Below are positions 17,503 to 27,362 of a stretch of DNA of 64,000 nt, piece by piece; positions within the stretch are counted from its first letter, which is position 1; the number at the start of each line of letters is the position of its first letter. This stretch comes from Pseudomonadota bacterium. Its GTDB lineage: Bacteria > Pseudomonadota > Gammaproteobacteria > Steroidobacterales > Steroidobacteraceae. The translations under genes were made by a program, and so were the position numbers. The stretch is taken from contig JAFEDS010000015.1 of NCBI GenBank assembly GCA_018241505.1, forward strand, positions 1-64,000. Reading direction: 5' to 3'. The notes beneath the pieces were generated by a model that was not told the origin of the DNA, searched no databases, and saw nothing but the letters and a program-made list of their open reading frames with translations.

Positions 17503-18459
17503 ATGGTGCGACAATTCATCGGCTCCAAACACGTAATCGCCGCGTTTCTAACCTTCGCCTGCCTGAGTTCGGGCTGCGGCGCAGCAGATGCCACGCCAAA
17601 GCCGTACGGCCAGAGCGGTAAATTCAAACTTCTGAAGGATTGGACATTCGGAACGACGCGCCCGGATGCAACAATCCGCTCGCGCGCGGATCTGGACAAG
17701 AATTTCTACTACCGCTACATCTTCGCCGGGGGCCAACTGGATGGAATCGGCACGTACTGGTCCTATCATCGCGACTATCCCGACGGCGATCCCCGTTCGC
17801 TGCATGTGTTCACACCGAGCTCCCTGGTGCTGAAGGGACGCATCCCACCCAACGGCGGACTGCATCCGCGGGGCATCGAGAGCGGGATGTTGCGTGGCAA
17901 GTTTCCTGTCACACCGACAATGTACGTGGAAATGCGGGCCAAGCTGACAACCGGCATCGGTGCGTGGCCGGCGTTCTGGCTGGAACCGGGTGTCCAGTAC
18001 GACAATGGCAGCTTCTCCGCCCTGCCCTGGCCGCCGGAAATCGACATCTTTGAATTCTTCAACTGGAAGTGGCGGCCGCATACGACCACCATGACCGGGA
18101 ATTTTCAGACGAATCACCACCCGGAGAATTTCGGCAAGCCGCATGACATCTGGACCCAGTTCAAGAACGGCGAATACGCACCGGGCCCCGACTTCTCGGC
18201 GGATTTCCACGTGTTCGCCCTGGATTGGCGCGAGAATCAGCCGATCTGGGTGGTCGATGGCAAGCCGGTCAAACAAACCTACTATGAATGGCACGCGCCG
18301 CCGGCCCACATCCTGGTGACCAACCAGATCGGCATTGCCTTCGCCGACATGACCGGCATGACCGCCGACGAGTCTCAGTGGAACTACACCATTGACTATA
18401 TCCGTGTCTGGCAGGAGATCGCCGTACCCGAGCCGCCGTCGAATCTCACGACACATTGA
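17503..18459 (+). CDS. Glycoside hydrolase family 16 protein
   Basis: A 318-residue secreted or lipid-anchored protein. After a signal peptide (HVIAAFLTFACLSSGC, with a Cys at its end that could be a non-ideal lipobox), the GH16 jelly-roll contains GAWPAFWLEPG and the catalytic motif EIDIFE, whose two Glu are nucleophile and acid/base. Family members cleave or transfer beta-1,3- or beta-1,4-linked glucans and galactans. Its place in the EPS locus suggests it trims or releases the polymer made here. ATG 17503 is chosen because AGAGGTG lies 9 bases upstream; ATG 17494 is an alternative. Confidence 0.9.
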   Translation: MVRQFIGSKHVIAAFLTFACLSSGCGAADATPKPYGQSGKFKLLKDWTFGTTRPDATIRSRADLDKNFYYRYIFAGGQLDGIGTYWSYHRDYPDGDPRSLHVFTPSSLVLKGRIPPNGGLHPRGIESGMLRGKFPVTPTMYVEMRAKLTTGIGAWPAFWLEPGVQYDNGSFSALPWPPEIDIFEFFNWKWRPHTTTMTGNFQTNHHPENFGKPHDIWTQFKNGEYAPGPDFSADFHVFALDWRENQPIWVVDGKPVKQTYYEWHAPPAHILVTNQIGIAFADMTGMTADESQWNYTIDYIRVWQEIAVPEPPSNLTTH

Positions 18460-18519
18460 GCGCCGCTGCGGATAATGCGCGGATGCCAGCCACTGCGCAT
18501 TCATTAGCCGGACCGCCCG

Positions 18520-19971
18520 ATGAGCTCAGCCCACAGCCCTAAACAGGCCGCATCGGGTGTGCTGTGGTCGGGCGTCTCCCAGGCGGGCCGCGTCCTGATC
18601 CAGACCGCGACGCTGGTGGTGCTGTCCCGGTTGTTGCCACCGACCGATTTCGGCCTGCTCGCCATGGCAGCCGTCGTGACTGCATTCGTCAACTTGCTGC
18701 GCGATATGGGGACGGCATCGGCCGTCATCCAACGTGACATACTCGGACCGGAACTGCTGGATACCGTCTTCTGGTTCAACATCGGGCTGGGAATCACGCT
18801 GGCAATCCTGGTGGTGCTGCTGTCGATTCCGATCGCGGCCGCCTTCCATCAGCCCCGCCTGGCCGGCGTGCTGATCGCGCTGGCCGCGAGCTTTCCAATC
18901 GCGAGCTCGGCAGCGGCTCACCAGGCGCTGATGGAAAGGGAGCTGCAATTTCGCACCCTGGCGCGGATTGAAATCAGCTCAGCGCTGACAGCCCTGGCCG
19001 TGGCGGCCGTAGCGGCGCTGAACGGGCTCGGCGTCTACAGTCTCGTGCTGAATGCACTCACGGCGACAGTGATCTCAACTGTGCAACTGTGGCTAGCTTC
19101 GTCATGGCGTCCGACTGCGCGCTGGGACCGCGAGCAGTTTCGACAACTGTGGGGATTCAGCGGGAATCTCGCATCATTTCAGGTGCTGAACTATCTGGCG
19201 CGCAATGCCGACACGATGCTGATCGGACGCTTTCTGGGGGCGACCGACCTGGCGTGGTACAACATGGGGTACAAACTCATGCTGTTCCCGTTGACGAATC
19301 TGTCGGCCGTCGTGTTTCGCTCTCTGTTTCCGGTTCTTTCGCGCAAGCAGAACGATGTTTCTTCCTTCGCCGCGCTTTACCTCAAAGCGACAGGGACCAT
19401 CGCGCTATTCACAGCGCCCCTGATGGCCGGCGTCTGGGTGCTGCGAAAACCGTTCGTCGCAGTGGTCTTCGGGGAAAAATGGCTGCCGGTCGCCGATGTG
19501 CTCGGATGGCTCGCGCCAATCGGATTCATGCAGTCAGTTCTGTCTTCCGTCGGGCTCATCTACCTGGGCGTCGGCCAAACCGCGACGATGATGAAATGGG
19601 GGGTTTTTGCAAGCACGGCGACCCTGCTCGGCTTCCTGGTCGGACTTCAGTGGGGTTACCTGGGAGTCGCGCGCTCATATGCGGTGGTCAATCTCCTGCT
19701 CTTCTACCCGGGGTTCGCCATTCCGTTGCGGCTGCTCGGATTGCGCTTCACCGATCTGCTGAAATCCATCGCACCGCAGGTGTTGACCGCCATTGTGATG
19801 GCAGTGCTCGTAGGCGCGATAGACCTGTTTTTCACCTCCGGCGAAAGCCCGGTGTTTCGTCTGAGTGTGCTGACGGCGTCCGGATTGTGTATTTATGTGG
19901 CCGCGGCGTACCTGTTCATGAGATCAAACCTCCAGGCACTGCTGGGCAGCCTGCAAGGGATGGCACAATGA
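18520..19971 (+). CDS. Wzx-type lipopolysaccharide/EPS flippase
   Basis: A 483-residue integral membrane protein with about 12-14 hydrophobic helices. The opening KQAASGVLWSGVSQAGRVLIQ and LARNADTMLIGRFLGA segments are typical of the polysaccharide transporter family (MOP superfamily). It should move lipid-linked repeat units across the inner membrane to the polymerase. It follows the GH16 gene and precedes a methyltransferase by 13 bases. It is the first of two such flippases in the locus (the other is at 23942-25393). Confidence 0.93.
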   Translation: MSSAHSPKQAASGVLWSGVSQAGRVLIQTATLVVLSRLLPPTDFGLLAMAAVVTAFVNLLRDMGTASAVIQRDILGPELLDTVFWFNIGLGITLAILVVLLSIPIAAAFHQPRLAGVLIALAASFPIASSAAAHQALMERELQFRTLARIEISSALTALAVAAVAALNGLGVYSLVLNALTATVISTVQLWLASSWRPTARWDREQFRQLWGFSGNLASFQVLNYLARNADTMLIGRFLGATDLAWYNMGYKLMLFPLTNLSAVVFRSLFPVLSRKQNDVSSFAALYLKATGTIALFTAPLMAGVWVLRKPFVAVVFGEKWLPVADVLGWLAPIGFMQSVLSSVGLIYLGVGQTATMMKWGVFASTATLLGFLVGLQWGYLGVARSYAVVNLLLFYPGFAIPLRLLGLRFTDLLKSIAPQVLTAIVMAVLVGAIDLFFTSGESPVFRLSVLTASGLCIYVAAAYLFMRSNLQALLGSLQGMAQ

Positions 19972-19984
19972 GACCGGGCGATCA

Positions 19985-20746
19985 GTGAAAGACGCGGCGA
20001 ATTGGCAGCCGAGCAAATTCGTGCGGCGGCGAGGCAAGCTGACGGGCACGCGGGACACCCGCGAAGTGCCCATCGGCTCGCGACTGATCACCGATCTGAC
20101 CGCCCGCTGGTACGAGGCGCAGATCGCACAGCACGTGCGCGGCCGGTTGTTGGATCTCGGATGCGGGAAAGTGCCTCTGTTCGAGGCCTATCGGCCGTTT
20201 GCCACCGAAACCGTCTGTGTCGACTGGGGCCAGTCTTTGCACAGCAATGGCCACCTCGACCTCGAGTGCGATCTGACTCAACCGTTGCCGTTCGCCGACG
20301 GCGAGTTTGACACGATCATTCTGTCGGATGTGCTGGAACACATTGCGGAACCGCAGCCACTGTGGCGGGAAATGGCCCGAGTGTTGTCAACAGGAGGCCG
20401 GATCCTGTTGAACGTGCCGTTCTTCTACTGGCTCCACGAGCAACCGCACGACTACTACCGTTATACCGAATATGCGCTGCAGCGCTTCGCGGCCCAGGCG
20501 GACCTGAGAATTACGCACTTGTCAGCCATCGGGGGCGCGCCCGAAGTCCTGGCCGATATTCTCGCCAAAAACCTGGTGCACTTGCCGTTGCTGGGACGGC
20601 CGTTGGCGGCCCTGACTCAAACGATGACCCAATTCCTCGTCCGCGCCGGGCCGGGCCGCAGGATCTCCGCCAGGACATCGCGCCAGTTCCCGCTGGCTTA
20701 CGCGTTGGTGGCGGAGAAAACCTCCGCGGCGCAGGTCACGCCGTAA
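19985..20746 (+). CDS. SAM-dependent methyltransferase
   Basis: A 253-residue class I methyltransferase. The SAM-binding glycine motif is LLDLGCGKVPLFEAY, the acidic ribose contact is VDWGQ, and the post-strand IILSDVLEHIAEP and GGRILLNVPFFYWLHE segments are typical of enzymes acting on sugars or lipid-linked glycans. It starts with GTG 19985, 13 bases after the flippase stop. Its last 11 bases overlap the convergent glycosyltransferase. It may methylate a sugar of the EPS repeat unit (inference from position). Confidence 0.88.
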   Translation: MKDAANWQPSKFVRRRGKLTGTRDTREVPIGSRLITDLTARWYEAQIAQHVRGRLLDLGCGKVPLFEAYRPFATETVCVDWGQSLHSNGHLDLECDLTQPLPFADGEFDTIILSDVLEHIAEPQPLWREMARVLSTGGRILLNVPFFYWLHEQPHDYYRYTEYALQRFAAQADLRITHLSAIGGAPEVLADILAKNLVHLPLLGRPLAALTQTMTQFLVRAGPGRRISARTSRQFPLAYALVAEKTSAAQVTP

Positions 20747-21878
20747 GTTGCTCGTACAGGTCCTCCAGCTCCTGCGTGCATTTGCGTATATCGAAGCTCT
20801 GCACTGCAAATTGTCGAGCAGCGTGTGACATGGCGAGCGCCCGGTCGTCGTCCTCCAGCACGGCACACAGGCGCGCGCTGAGCTGCTCCACATCGTTTTC
20901 AGTGAATGCGAATCCGGTGACGCCATCGATGATGCCTTCGGTCGCACCGCCCCGGGCCGATGTCACCACCGGAACGCCACAGGCCTGGGCTTCCAAAAGG
21001 GCGACTCCCAGTCCCTCGGCATCGCCATTGGCGGCAGTCACGCTGGGCAGACACAACACCCGGGCCTCGTTCAAGGCGGCCAGGACCGATTCCGTCGGTT
21101 GCATGCCCTGGAAGCTGACCGGGACGTTGAGCTCGGTTGCCAGTTGTTGGGCAGCCGCCAGCTCAGGGCCTTCGCCGATCATGATCAATTCCGCCGCTTT
21201 CAACCGGCCGCGCAGCCGCGCAAAAGCCCGGATGAGGACGTGGGGGCCCTTCTTTGCCACCATGCGGCCCACGAACAGGATTGTGGGTTTACGTTGCGAA
21301 ACGGGCCGGTCCGCAGGCTTGAAGCGAGCTACGTCGACGCCGATGTATTTGACCCAGATTTTCTCCGGCGGCAGCCTGTATTCAATGGCGCGCGCCTGAA
21401 TTGCTTTGCTGACCGCAATGAAATGAACTCGCGGGTCACGTGCGATGGCCCGGAGTCTCGACGGATAGCGGCTCCCCGCAAACTTCTCGCCGCTCCAGCA
21501 CTCCTCATGTATGTTGATGTCGTAACCGTGGAGCGTCACCAGAATCGGCGCCTGCACACTTTTGAGCAGTGGCCAGACGGCCACCAGATCGGTTGCAAAA
21601 TGCACGTGCAACAGCGCCGGAGCGAGCTTCCGCAGTTGTTGACGCATCCCCGGCGGTGCCAGCTCCAATTCGCGCAACGGGGGCACCAGCTTCCGCGCCA
21701 ATCGCCGTGGCAACCAACCGGACAGCAGACGGCAATTGAGGCTCTGCAGATCCAGTCCCCGTACGAAGCGCAGACCCGTCAACAGAGGATCCCATCTCCT
21801 CAGGGCCAGCATCTGCTCCTTGATGAAGGTTTGAGAGATCGGCAGCAGGTCCTCGCGGAATACCACCAACCGTTTCAT
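20736..21878 (-). CDS. Glycosyltransferase family 4 (GT-B)
   Basis: A 380-residue retaining glycosyltransferase. N-terminal strands (MKRLVVFREDLLPISQTFI) and HGYDIN lead into the nucleotide-sugar half with TILFVGRMVAKKGPHVLI and LPSVTAANGDAEGLGVALLE, where the GLG..LLE glutamate is the usual GT4 EX7E signature. It resembles colanic-acid-type glycosyltransferases. ATG 21878 is chosen because it lies one base after the preceding gene's TGA and starts the first strand. It is the last gene of the leftward operon. Confidence 0.93.
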   Translation of the reverse strand: MKRLVVFREDLLPISQTFIKEQMLALRRWDPLLTGLRFVRGLDLQSLNCRLLSGWLPRRLARKLVPPLRELELAPPGMRQQLRKLAPALLHVHFATDLVAVWPLLKSVQAPILVTLHGYDINIHEECWSGEKFAGSRYPSRLRAIARDPRVHFIAVSKAIQARAIEYRLPPEKIWVKYIGVDVARFKPADRPVSQRKPTILFVGRMVAKKGPHVLIRAFARLRGRLKAAELIMIGEGPELAAAQQLATELNVPVSFQGMQPTESVLAALNEARVLCLPSVTAANGDAEGLGVALLEAQACGVPVVTSARGGATEGIIDGVTGFAFTENDVEQLSARLCAVLEDDDRALAMSHAARQFAVQSFDIRKCTQELEDLYEQLTA

Positions 21879-21879
21879 G

Positions 21880-22794
21880 TCAACTGTGGGCCCGGGCCAG
21901 GACACGGCGCACTTCTTCGCGAAACCGCCGGGACAAGGCATGGGAGGTTGATTGGAGCGAGCGCAGGTCGCGGGTCGACAGCTTGCCGATGACTTTCAGC
22001 GCCTCCGTGGTGCGGGCGCGCAAATGCCGCGGAAAATACAGATAGGAATACAGATAGGCCGCACCGGCGGTGGACACTTTGTCGCCTGATACATTGAACC
22101 AGTGGAGGGTCGGCGCCGGGTCGCGCTGCCGGGAAATTCGCGTGAGATCGAGGTCATCGCAATACACAGCGAGCGGCTCATCGCAGTATTCGTAGTCGAA
22201 ACCGGCTCGGACCAGATTGAGCACGAGGTCCCAGTCCTGGTGCCGACTGAGTGTTTCGTCGAATCTGACTCGACGAAAGGCGTGCGCCGGCACCACGAGC
22301 GAGGAGATTTGAAAGCTGTTGCCCTCGATCAGGAAGTACTCGCTCAAATCCTCACCGTGCCGCGGCGCTCGCTTGTTATAAAGCGATTCCGCGCCGTCGA
22401 TCTTGCGGGAGATGACATTGCCGCAGATGAAGATGTCAGCCGTGGGCCGCCGCCGCGCGATCTCGCGCTGCCGTTGCAGTTTGTCGGGGAGCCAGACATC
22501 GTCGGAATCGAGGAAGGCGATCCAGTTGCCGCTCGCGCATTGCACACCCTTGTTTCTCGAAACGGCACCGCCCAGATTCTGCGCACTGCGAATCAGGCGG
22601 ATGCGCGGACTCAGGGCGGCAAAATCAATCTGCGCCGTTCCATCGGTCGATGCATCGTCGACGATGATGATCTCCACGGCCGGAAGACTCTGGTTCAGCA
22701 CACTGTGCAGCGCTCGGAGGAGCTTGTCAGCCCGATTGTAGGTCGGGATGACCACCGACACCGCGAAGCCGGAATCAGGCGCGCCCGCGTTCAC
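21880..22794 (-). CDS. Glycosyltransferase family 2 (GT-A)
   Basis: A 304-residue inverting glycosyltransferase. It has VSVVIPTYNRADKLLRALHS, the IIIVDDASTDGT strand and the FLDSDD metal-binding DXD-type motif, then a C-terminal acceptor half with ETLSRHQDWDLVLNL, where Asp-Trp-Asp is the usual catalytic-base region. It adds one sugar of the repeat unit. It is followed at one base by the GT4 gene, and preceded by the GT61 gene at 21 bases. Confidence 0.93.
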   Translation of the reverse strand: MNAGAPDSGFAVSVVIPTYNRADKLLRALHSVLNQSLPAVEIIIVDDASTDGTAQIDFAALSPRIRLIRSAQNLGGAVSRNKGVQCASGNWIAFLDSDDVWLPDKLQRQREIARRRPTADIFICGNVISRKIDGAESLYNKRAPRHGEDLSEYFLIEGNSFQISSLVVPAHAFRRVRFDETLSRHQDWDLVLNLVRAGFDYEYCDEPLAVYCDDLDLTRISRQRDPAPTLHWFNVSGDKVSTAGAAYLYSYLYFPRHLRARTTEALKVIGKLSTRDLRSLQSTSHALSRRFREEVRRVLARAHS

Positions 22795-22815
22795 GCAGGT
22801 TGTCCTGACTAGCCA

Positions 22816-23937
22816 TCAGTGCTTCCCCACCCAGCGCAATCCCGCAACGAATTGCGGTTCGCTCACCACAAAATCGTAGGGACTCGGACCGCGCGCGCCG
22901 GCGCGCCTCTGCCGCTCACTTTTGCCGACCAGGTAGCCGTAGTTCAGACCCGCGGCGTGCGACAACGAGCAGTAGTAGGGATAGATGTGGTCCGACGGAA
23001 GGAGCTCGAGTACGGTCGTGTCCGCGGCACAAAAAGCCAAGTCTGTGAGCCCCGCCCCATGTGCCCCGATAACGGCGGTGGCCTGAGAAAAATCCAGCCA
23101 GGGCTCGGGTTGCAGACTCGGATCGTAAAATTCGAATTCGTAGTCGGCCAGGAGACCGAGTAAGTCGCGTTCATTGGCCAGTTGGCGTGTACCTGAGCCC
23201 CGCGTCACGTAGAGCCGCCGCGCGGGAGGAGCCGCGGCTTTGGGTAAGGCGGTGCGCAGGAAATCGGGCACCCAATGCGGATAGTTGCGCCTCACACCCG
23301 GAAAGGTAGGGGCGATGAGCGTGTCGAACTGCAGTCCTTCACTGTGCGCCACGGGCTCAAATATACACTTCTCAATCGGCACCCCATAACGCCCCAGCAG
23401 CGCGGCCCCCTTGGCAACATTCTTCACCGGGCAGTAGATGTGGTCCACGTCCTCGAATGAGAATCCTGCGCCTGTGAACAACCGAAGCCGCGGGATACTG
23501 TCGAGGAGCAGGTGACCATAGTTCGCAAACGACCAGTTGCTGGCTAACGTCAAACAGGTACCCGATCGGCGCGCCGCTCGCTGCGACATGCGGGGACTCG
23601 CTTCCGCCGGACATTCGCCATACCAGGAATGGTCCGGCAGCCAGACCTTCTTCTCACCGAAAACCCAGCCTTCAGGGCCGGCGATGCAGCCACCCTGCAG
23701 CGTGAGTACGCCTGCGGCGGGGAAGCTCTTTGCCAACTTGGATTCGAGCTGACGGTCAGAGCTGTCGATGCAGGCAGGCGGCGCTCGCTGCACCATGGCA
23801 GCCGGAAAGACTTCACGCCAGTCCGCGCCGAAGCGCTCCGCATAAGCTCGTGTCGACAACGGCCCGAGTCCGAAACGTGACGTCACGCCGGATCTCCAGC
23901 GAGTCACTTGCGTCGATAGGTAGTCTACGACTGCCAT
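22816..23937 (-). CDS. Glycosyltransferase family 61 (DUF563) protein
   Basis: A 373-residue cytosolic protein. It carries the DUF563 features RLYVTRGSGTRQLANE and AVIGAHGAGLTDLAFC, together with an N-terminal SWYGECPAEA and LLLDSIPRLRLF region. Bacterial members are capsule glycosyltransferases. It lies 4 bases after the flippase stop in the operon. Confidence 0.88.
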   Translation of the reverse strand: MAVVDYLSTQVTRWRSGVTSRFGLGPLSTRAYAERFGADWREVFPAAMVQRAPPACIDSSDRQLESKLAKSFPAAGVLTLQGGCIAGPEGWVFGEKKVWLPDHSWYGECPAEASPRMSQRAARRSGTCLTLASNWSFANYGHLLLDSIPRLRLFTGAGFSFEDVDHIYCPVKNVAKGAALLGRYGVPIEKCIFEPVAHSEGLQFDTLIAPTFPGVRRNYPHWVPDFLRTALPKAAAPPARRLYVTRGSGTRQLANERDLLGLLADYEFEFYDPSLQPEPWLDFSQATAVIGAHGAGLTDLAFCAADTTVLELLPSDHIYPYYCSLSHAAGLNYGYLVGKSERQRRAGARGPSPYDFVVSEPQFVAGLRWVGKH

Positions 23938-23941
23938 GCAA

Positions 23942-25393
23942 TCATGCCCGCAGTGTTGCAGCCTGACGCAGGAAGCTGAACAACTGCTTCGTCAAGGTGC
24001 GTTCAAACAACAGCATGAAGCTCAGATAGCAAGCGACACCCACAGCGATCTCAACAGACAGCCGCGCGATCACGGGCAAACCTTGCAGCGGGCCCTGTCC
24101 GATCACCATGACCACAATCACCATGGCGATGGAGGCGATGAGGGGGTCCAAAGTACCGGCGAACTGCTGCCCCAGCTTCATCCCGGTGGCTCGCCTGAGC
24201 AGCCACGCATCGATGGGGGTGGTTACAAGCACCCTGGATACCCACAAAGCCATCGCGTAGGCAGCCCCGTACTTGCCGAAGAGCGCCATTCCCAAAACCA
24301 GATAGCCGATCTGGATACCCAAGGCGATGTTGGGCAGCTCCGCGCGACCCACGGCCCTGAACATCGGGCCGGAGAAAATGCGCGCAAAGAATTGCAGCGC
24401 GAGCGCTGCGCTGATGGACAGATACACGGGAACTTCCAGCCATTTGTCCCCGAACGCCACCCGGACCACATCGCCGGCGCAGCCGGCCAGCAGCACAAAC
24501 ACGGGGCAGGCAATAAAAAATGTCAGGCGCAGCGCCTGGGTGTACACGCCCGCCAGGCGGGCAAAATCACTTTGCACGCGCGCGAACAAAGGCAACGCCA
24601 ATTGCGAAACGGCGCCTGACATCAGATCGCGCAGCATGTCGGTCGCACGAAATACGAGGCTGAAACAGCCGACGATGTAGCTGCCCAGGTAGCCCCCAAC
24701 CAGTAACAGAAAGACTCGTTGGGTCGCCAGTCCGAGAAACGTGGTCAGGGTTGAGTGCAAGCCGAATCCCAACAGCTCGCGCACGTGCAGCCACTGGAAT
24801 CTCAACTTGGGCCGCCACGGCGAGGCCAACCAAAGCGTCATCGACCCCAGGCTGACCAATAGAACCTGCTGAGCCACCAGCGCCCAGACACCGTAGCCGC
24901 GGATGGACATGGTTATCGCGACTGCCGCGGCGATGCCGCGGCCCACCAGGGAGCGCAGGGCCAGGGCGCGAAACTGCAGATTGCGCCGCTGTTGCGCCAT
25001 CAAAATGCTACCCATTGCCATGCCGACCAGGCTGACGCTCATCCAGGGCAGGACAGTCGCGAGCTCGGGCATATCCATCTTGTGGGAGAACCAGCCGCTC
25101 AGAAGCCAGCAGCCCCCGCACAGAATCACGCTCATGACCAACGTAAAGCTGAACGCGGAATTGAAATGGCTTTCCGTAGCCGATTCGCTGCGGACCAGGG
25201 CGTCGTGAAACAGCACCTCAACCGGAACATTCAGAAGCTGTACGACGCCCAACGCGATTGCCGCAATACCAAACTCCTTGGGAGACAGGTAGTGGGACAG
25301 TACGAGTAACGTGATGAATGACAGACCGGAGAGCGCTGCGCTTTCGAGCGTCGTCCAGGCCAGGGCTCGGGTGGCGAGCTTGCGCAGGTCCAT
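23942..25393 (-). CDS. Second Wzx-type flippase
   Basis: A 483-residue polytopic protein of the polysaccharide flippase family: MDLRKLATRALAWTTLESAA at the start, LSHYLSPKEFGIAAIALG, and a GSYIVGCFSLVFRATDML segment. ATG 25393 is preferred because it overlaps the pyruvyl transferase TGA by one base (TGATG), whereas the longer frame starts inside that gene. It is a different sequence from the rightward flippase at 18520; both lie in the same locus. Confidence 0.93.
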   Translation of the reverse strand: MDLRKLATRALAWTTLESAALSGLSFITLLVLSHYLSPKEFGIAAIALGVVQLLNVPVEVLFHDALVRSESATESHFNSAFSFTLVMSVILCGGCWLLSGWFSHKMDMPELATVLPWMSVSLVGMAMGSILMAQQRRNLQFRALALRSLVGRGIAAAVAITMSIRGYGVWALVAQQVLLVSLGSMTLWLASPWRPKLRFQWLHVRELLGFGLHSTLTTFLGLATQRVFLLLVGGYLGSYIVGCFSLVFRATDMLRDLMSGAVSQLALPLFARVQSDFARLAGVYTQALRLTFFIACPVFVLLAGCAGDVVRVAFGDKWLEVPVYLSISAALALQFFARIFSGPMFRAVGRAELPNIALGIQIGYLVLGMALFGKYGAAYAMALWVSRVLVTTPIDAWLLRRATGMKLGQQFAGTLDPLIASIAMVIVVMVIGQGPLQGLPVIARLSVEIAVGVACYLSFMLLFERTLTKQLFSFLRQAATLRA

Positions 25394-26391
25394 CAGCCGA
25401 CCGTCCCGGCGCACGGCTGAGCGCGCACGCTGTCGTCAAACCACGTATTGGCGTAGCCAGTCAACTTGCCGTAAGTGTTGTCGAGGTAGCGCGCGCGCTT
25501 GTTGAGCAATGCCGCGAAAATCATCCCATGGAGGCGGCTCGTGACCACCTGGCCATAGCCCTGAAACTGCTTTTCCATGTGCGTGTGGAGCAGGTCGCAG
25601 TAGCGATACCAGACACGTTGCGCGCCGAGACGCAGGCCACTGCGTCCCTCCAACTCATGGAGACGCAAAATCTTGCCGAATATCCGGCAGCTCCAGCGCG
25701 GGATGAAATCCAGCCAATCCCTCGAGTGCGATACCCCGCCGGAACGCGTTTGATCCTGCGACATCTCCAGATCGCGTCTCATCAGTACGAGAATGCGGTC
25801 ATCGGCCGTGGGCTCAGGAGGGGGCCTGCGCCACAACTGATGCGCCATGTCGGGCATGAGGACCGTGTTGTGTGTGAAGCGTGTACCCGCGCGGCGCACC
25901 GATGCGTGATCGCGAAGGCAGAGTACGATGTCACGATGGGCCCGGAAGACCTCGGCGGACTGTTCCAACGCACTGGCAGACGAGAAATAGACACTCTGCG
26001 GCAGAACTACGATGCGATTGTCAGGAAACTGGCGCACAACCTGCTCGCGGAAGCGCTGATGCACGGGATACAGATCGCCAAAATTCCCGCCACCGTGCAT
26101 GACAAGGATGGTGTCGCCGGTAATGCGCCTGCGCAGGGAGTCGCTGAAGCTCATGTATGCGGCCCGCGCCTCGATTCTGTGCCCACAATCCGCGAAGAAC
26201 CGCTCGGTGCCTTTCATGATCAACAGGTCACCGAAATTCAAGTGCACGGGATAATCGAGATACACGAGCGGCCGCTCGACGGGGAGGAATGACAGCAAAC
26301 CGGATAACCGGCCTTTGAGCTCATCCATCGAGCCTCGCAGATCGACATCGGCGGGCGTGAATGAGGCCACCGTGGCAGACACGTCGCTCAT
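25393..26391 (-). CDS. Polysaccharide pyruvyl transferase family protein
   Basis: A 332-residue protein. HLNFGDLLIMKGTERFF, MHGGGNFGDLYP and IVVLPQSVYF, then SRLHGMIFAALLNK near the C-terminus, are hallmark segments of the CsaB/WcaK pyruvyl transferase fold (GT-B-like). It would transfer pyruvate from phosphoenolpyruvate to a sugar as a ketal, adding negative charge to the EPS. Its start overlaps the preceding GT2 stop by 4 bases. Confidence 0.92.
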   Translation of the reverse strand: MSDVSATVASFTPADVDLRGSMDELKGRLSGLLSFLPVERPLVYLDYPVHLNFGDLLIMKGTERFFADCGHRIEARAAYMSFSDSLRRRITGDTILVMHGGGNFGDLYPVHQRFREQVVRQFPDNRIVVLPQSVYFSSASALEQSAEVFRAHRDIVLCLRDHASVRRAGTRFTHNTVLMPDMAHQLWRRPPPEPTADDRILVLMRRDLEMSQDQTRSGGVSHSRDWLDFIPRWSCRIFGKILRLHELEGRSGLRLGAQRVWYRYCDLLHTHMEKQFQGYGQVVTSRLHGMIFAALLNKRARYLDNTYGKLTGYANTWFDDSVRAQPCAGTVG

Positions 26392-27362
26392 CCCCTGCTC
26401 TGATGGGGCAAGGGGCTCAACAGACGGCGCAGCTTCGTCGCAACGCTTTGTTGGCGTGAAATCTCGCAGCGATCGATGTATTCCCGCGTCGCCGCCGACA
26501 GTCGATAATGCTGCTCATTCTGCGGCGAGCGCGCGAATTCGCGACTCAAGCGGATACTGGCGCCAATGGCGCGCACGGCCTGGCCGGCAATCCCGTTGCG
26601 GGCGCCTTTCAGTAGAAAGGAGAGTGCCGCCAGGAGCAGGCGGCTGCGCGGCGCACCGAACTTGTACAGGCTGTAGAGCGCATTCCGGGCGGTGTAGTAG
26701 AAGCGGCCCCTGTCCCAGAAGACCCGATGTTGCGGAGAAACCTTGTGCAACACCGCGACATCGGGGCAGTAGTCGATCCGCATGCCGAGATTGAGCATCC
26801 GATACGACAGATCCAACTCCTCGCCGCAGAAAAACAAGCGCTCGTCATAGCCGCCCACCGCCTGGAAAGCGGCCCGGCGGATGGCATGTCCGGCACCAAT
26901 GAAGCGAGTGGCCGCGAAGCGGCTGTCCGGGGAGCTTCGCCCGGCATAGTCCCAGGAGGTGTCGTCATTGCCACCGGTGAAGAAATTCTTGATATGAAAG
27001 CCGATGGCGCACAAATCCGGGTCACGCTCGAGGTGCGCGACAGCGCGCGCCAGTGTCCGCTCATCTTCAAACACAGCGTCACTGTCCAATGCGACAACGA
27101 ATGGGGCCGTACCCATCGCCGTGGCGATATTGCGCCCGCCCGCGACACCCGAATTGGCCGGCAACTTTTGCAGCCGGGCGTTCGGCAAGCCTGCTACGAG
27201 AGCATCCAACTGCTCCAGACACGCCGGCTCACTGCCTTGATCGACAATGTAAATACGGGAGTCGACGCCCGTCTGCGACGCGGCACTCTTGATGGCGGCG
27301 ATAGTGTCATCGACCCTGTTCCAGGAGAGGATGATGACGTCAACGGCCGATGTGACGCTCAT
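26388..27362 (-). CDS. Glycosyltransferase family 2 (rhamnosyltransferase-like)
   Basis: About 324 residues. VDVIILSWNRVDDTIAAI, then RIYIVDQGSE, NSGVAGGRNIAT and VVALDSDAVFED give a GT-A fold; FFCGEELDLSYRMLNLG is the acceptor and catalytic segment shared with rhamnosyl- and galactofuranosyl-type GT2 enzymes. ATG 27362 overlaps the upstream gene's stop as ATGA, which supports this start over the longer frame. Confidence 0.92.
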   Translation of the reverse strand: MSVTSAVDVIILSWNRVDDTIAAIKSAASQTGVDSRIYIVDQGSEPACLEQLDALVAGLPNARLQKLPANSGVAGGRNIATAMGTAPFVVALDSDAVFEDERTLARAVAHLERDPDLCAIGFHIKNFFTGGNDDTSWDYAGRSSPDSRFAATRFIGAGHAIRRAAFQAVGGYDERLFFCGEELDLSYRMLNLGMRIDYCPDVAVLHKVSPQHRVFWDRGRFYYTARNALYSLYKFGAPRSRLLLAALSFLLKGARNGIAGQAVRAIGASIRLSREFARSPQNEQHYRLSAATREYIDRCEISRQQSVATKLRRLLSPLPHQSRG